Origin: an uncultured Bacilli bacterium
GTDB lineage: Bacteria; Bacillota_I; Bacilli_A; RF39; UBA660
Assembly: GCA_947627525.1 (NCBI GenBank)
Contig: CANQWJ010000051.1
Location: 1-8,184, forward strand
Direction of reading: 5' to 3'
DNA: 8,184 nucleotides
Shown: positions 6,120 through 8,184 of the stretch, one piece after another
Numbering within the stretch: position 1 is the stretch's first letter
How the letters are laid out: the number at the start of each line of letters is the position of its first letter
The notes under the pieces: generated by a model
The model's database searches: none
The model's input: the letters and a program-made list of their open reading frames with translations, nothing else
Told to the model about the DNA's origin: nothing
Position numbers and translations under genes: made by a program

Positions 6120-8184
6120 ATGAATAATTTCTTTGAACAAATACTTGATATAAGAAAAGAAAAAAACATCTGTTTAACAGGAATGACAGATGAGTTTTTT
6201 TGTGTATATTTATCAAAATTATTCAAAGAAGAAAAAAGAGATATTATCGTTGTCACATCAACTTTATATGAAGCAAATAAATTAAATAATTCTCTTAATA
6301 ATTATAATGATAAGACACTTTTATTTCCCATGGATGACTTCTTAACAAGTGAATCAATTGCGATTAGTCCTGATTTAAAAATAACAAGACTTGATACGAT
6401 AAATCAATTATTAGATGGACAAAAACACATTGTTGTAACACATCTAAATGGTTTACTTCGTTATTTGCCAACGAAAGATTTATTTATAAAGAAAAAAATT
6501 CATTTGAAAAAAGATGAAGATTATGAACGTGATGAATTGATTAAAAATTTGACAAGTCTTGGTTACAATCGTGAAACAATAGTTAATAAAACTGGGGAAA
6601 TGGGAATTCGTGGTTTCGTTATTGATGTCTTTCCTTTTGGTGAAAATCATCCTATTAGAATTGAGTATTTTGGTGATACTATTGATTCCATTAGATATTT
6701 TGATGAGGAAACCCAAAAGACAATTGATGAGATTGAAGAAATAGTAATAAATCCTTATACAGAGTTTTTAATCGATGAGGATATAGAGCTAGATAACGAT
6801 AATCAGAAAAACTTACCTCTTTATAGTCAAAAAGTAAGTAATATTAGTGAGTATTTAGATAATCCTCTTTTTGTATTTAAAGATTATGCTCAAATAATAA
6901 CGGGAGTAGATACTTTAAGAAATCAAATTATGGAGTATAAAACAAGCCGTGATCAAGATTATTCTTATACATATATGTTTGATTTTGATGAGATTTTATA
7001 CGATGAAGTAATTCATTATAATACAATTAATAATTTAGATAATATCATTCCTAAAAATAGAACTTATTCTTATGATGTTAAAACAATTCGTAAGTTTAAT
7101 GAAGATATTGATGCAATTAATGATTACTTAAATAAGAGTTTATACATAAATAAAACGATTGTCATCTGTCTAAAAAAATATCAAATAAAGAGCTTTTCTA
7201 AATATTTAACTTGTTCATATATAATAACTAATGAAAACCAAATAATAGATAATACAGTTAATATAATAGAAAAGAGTATTAATGAAGGATTTGAATATAA
7301 GAACTATATAGTTTTAACTGAACAAGAATTATTTAAAGTTGTTCAACCAAAGAAAAAATATAAGAGTAGTTTTAAATATGCATCTAAGATAAAGAATATT
7401 TCTAATATTGAAATAGGTGACTATGTCGTTCATAATGTCAATGGTATTGGAATTTATAATGGGATAAAATCTTTATCACAAAATGGTTTATTAAAAGATT
7501 ATTTAGAAATTATATATAGTGGTAAAGATAAATTATATATTCCTGTTGAAAAGATAGATTTAATAAGTAAGTTTACAGGTAAAGAAGGCGTTGTTCCTAA
7601 GGTTAATAAATTAGGGGGAACGGAGTGGCAAAAGACTAAGTTACGCATTAAGAAGAAAGTTCAAGATATTGCTGGGGATTTAATAAAGTTATATGCGACA
7701 AGAGAGATGAAACAAGGATTTAAATTTAGTCCTGATAATGAATATCAAATAATGTTTGAAAAAGAGTTTGAATATGAAGAGACAAACGACCAATTGCTTG
7801 TCATATCACAAATAAAACAAGATATGGAATCTACTATACCAATGGACCGTTTATTGTGTGGTGATGTTGGATTCGGTAAAACAGAAGTAGCTTTTCGTGC
7901 CATGTTTAAAGCTGTTCTTGATTCTAAACAAGTTCTATATTTATGCCCAACAACGATTCTTTCAATGCAACAATATAATAATGCGGTTACGAGATTTAAA
8001 AATTATCCTGTTAATATAGAAGTGTTAAATCGCTTTACTTCTAGTAAGGATGTAAAAAGAATTGTTAAAGATTTAGAAGAGGGAAAAGTTGATATTTTAT
8101 TTGGAACACATCGTCTTTTAAGTGACGATATAAGACCCAAGGACTTAGGTTTATTAGTTGTTGATGAAGAACAACGTTTTGGTG
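6120..8184 (+). CDS. mfd: Transcription-repair coupling factor Mfd, 3'-truncated by the window edge
   Basis: DNA translocase that removes RNA polymerase stalled at lesions and recruits UvrA for nucleotide excision repair. The frame is open from ATG 6120 to the edge, giving 688 residues of an expected 1,100 or so. In order: a UvrB-like N-terminal module (about 1-260) with GIRGFVIDVFP (162-172) and IRIEYFGDTIDSIRYFD; a divergent linker region (about 260-430); the RNA-polymerase-interacting domain starting GDYVVH (433-438) with DKLYIPVEKIDL; then GGTEWQKTKLRIKKKVQDIA; and the first RecA-like motor domain with Walker A GDVGFGKT (581-588), motif Ia PTT (610-612), GTHRLL (662-667) and Walker B DEEQ (682-685). 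The second motor domain and the UvrA-masking C-terminus are beyond the window. The Walker A motif comes some tens of residues earlier than I recall for B. subtilis Mfd, so the N-terminal half seems compact. Confidence 0.97.
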   Translation, partial: MNNFFEQILDIRKEKNICLTGMTDEFFCVYLSKLFKEEKRDIIVVTSTLYEANKLNNSLNNYNDKTLLFPMDDFLTSESIAISPDLKITRLDTINQLLDGQKHIVVTHLNGLLRYLPTKDLFIKKKIHLKKDEDYERDELIKNLTSLGYNRETIVNKTGEMGIRGFVIDVFPFGENHPIRIEYFGDTIDSIRYFDEETQKTIDEIEEIVINPYTEFLIDEDIELDNDNQKNLPLYSQKVSNISEYLDNPLFVFKDYAQIITGVDTLRNQIMEYKTSRDQDYSYTYMFDFDEILYDEVIHYNTINNLDNIIPKNRTYSYDVKTIRKFNEDIDAINDYLNKSLYINKTIVICLKKYQIKSFSKYLTCSYIITNENQIIDNTVNIIEKSINEGFEYKNYIVLTEQELFKVVQPKKKYKSSFKYASKIKNISNIEIGDYVVHNVNGIGIYNGIKSLSQNGLLKDYLEIIYSGKDKLYIPVEKIDLISKFTGKEGVVPKVNKLGGTEWQKTKLRIKKKVQDIAGDLIKLYATREMKQGFKFSPDNEYQIMFEKEFEYEETNDQLLVISQIKQDMESTIPMDRLLCGDVGFGKTEVAFRAMFKAVLDSKQVLYLCPTTILSMQQYNNAVTRFKNYPVNIEVLNRFTSSKDVKRIVKDLEEGKVDILFGTHRLLSDDIRPKDLGLLVVDEEQRFG
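6160..6201 (+). terminator. Terminator-like hairpin within the first codons of mfd
   Basis: CATCTGT (6167-6173) and ACAGATG (6186-6192) form a perfect seven-pair stem with a 12-base loop. After a two-base AG bulge, seven Ts (6195-6201) follow, matched by seven As before the stem (6160-6166). This has the shape of a weak intrinsic terminator that could act in either direction. It lies in mfd codons 14-28, so active translation would suppress it. It could equally be chance in AT-rich DNA; three G-C pairs make it weak. Confidence 0.3.

Noticed and set aside
6480..6716. Minus-strand open frame opposite mfd
   Set aside because: It is fully inside conserved Mfd coding sequence on the other strand.
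1..8184. Mycoplasma-type genetic code (TGA as Trp)
   Set aside because: ricT and rsmI end at TGA at family-typical lengths, and Trp positions such as the Mfd GGTEW motif use TGG.
1..8184. CRISPR array, tRNA or rRNA gene, insertion sequence, or phage module
   Set aside because: No regularly spaced repeats, cloverleaf-like segment, transposase or integrase sequence was seen; virtually all bases belong to recognised genes.

Overview
The window is AT-rich DNA packed with genes, all on the + strand, from a low-G+C Firmicutes or Bacilli-type bacterium. The gene order is a shortened form of the Bacillus subtilis origin-proximal region: dnaX, ybaB/ebfC, recR, a bofA-like gene, holB, ricT (yaaT), trmN6 (yabB), rsmI (yabC), pth and mfd. 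TAA, TAG and TGA all end genes and Trp is read from TGG, so the standard bacterial code applies. This argues against Mycoplasma or Spiroplasma, which read TGA as Trp. An uncultured, reduced Bacilli or Acholeplasma-like lineage is plausible, but the sequence does not settle the species.

Layout: dnaX enters already open at base 1 (its N-terminus is outside) and ends at 1209. ybaB follows at 1211-1510 and overlaps recR (1510-2106) by one base. A 39-base gap then folds into a long hairpin that covers the ribosome binding site and start codon of a 59-codon BofA-like membrane protein (2146-2325). holB (2335-3192), ricT (3194-3988), trmN6 (3972-4697), rsmI (4700-5545) and pth (5550-6110) follow with gaps of at most 9 bases or short overlaps. 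mfd starts at 6120 and runs off the right edge at 8184. No intergenic stretch exceeds 39 bases, and I see no promoter between genes, so the array looks like one long co-transcribed unit.

The genes fall into three functional groups. DnaX (tau/gamma) and HolB (delta') are subunits of the DNA polymerase III clamp loader, and here they lie about 1.1 kb apart. YbaB, RecR and Mfd act in nucleoid binding, recombinational repair and transcription-coupled repair. RicT (an RNase Y partner), TrmN6 (tRNA modification), RsmI (16S rRNA modification) and Pth (peptidyl-tRNA recycling) serve RNA processing and translation. The BofA-like protein is the exception: in spore formers BofA restrains the SpoIVFB protease, but this version lacks the usual N-terminal membrane part.

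I found no mobile element, CRISPR array, tRNA, rRNA or new multigene system. The observations most worth following are the hairpin and short BofA-like gene after recR, and a terminator-like hairpin inside the first codons of mfd.
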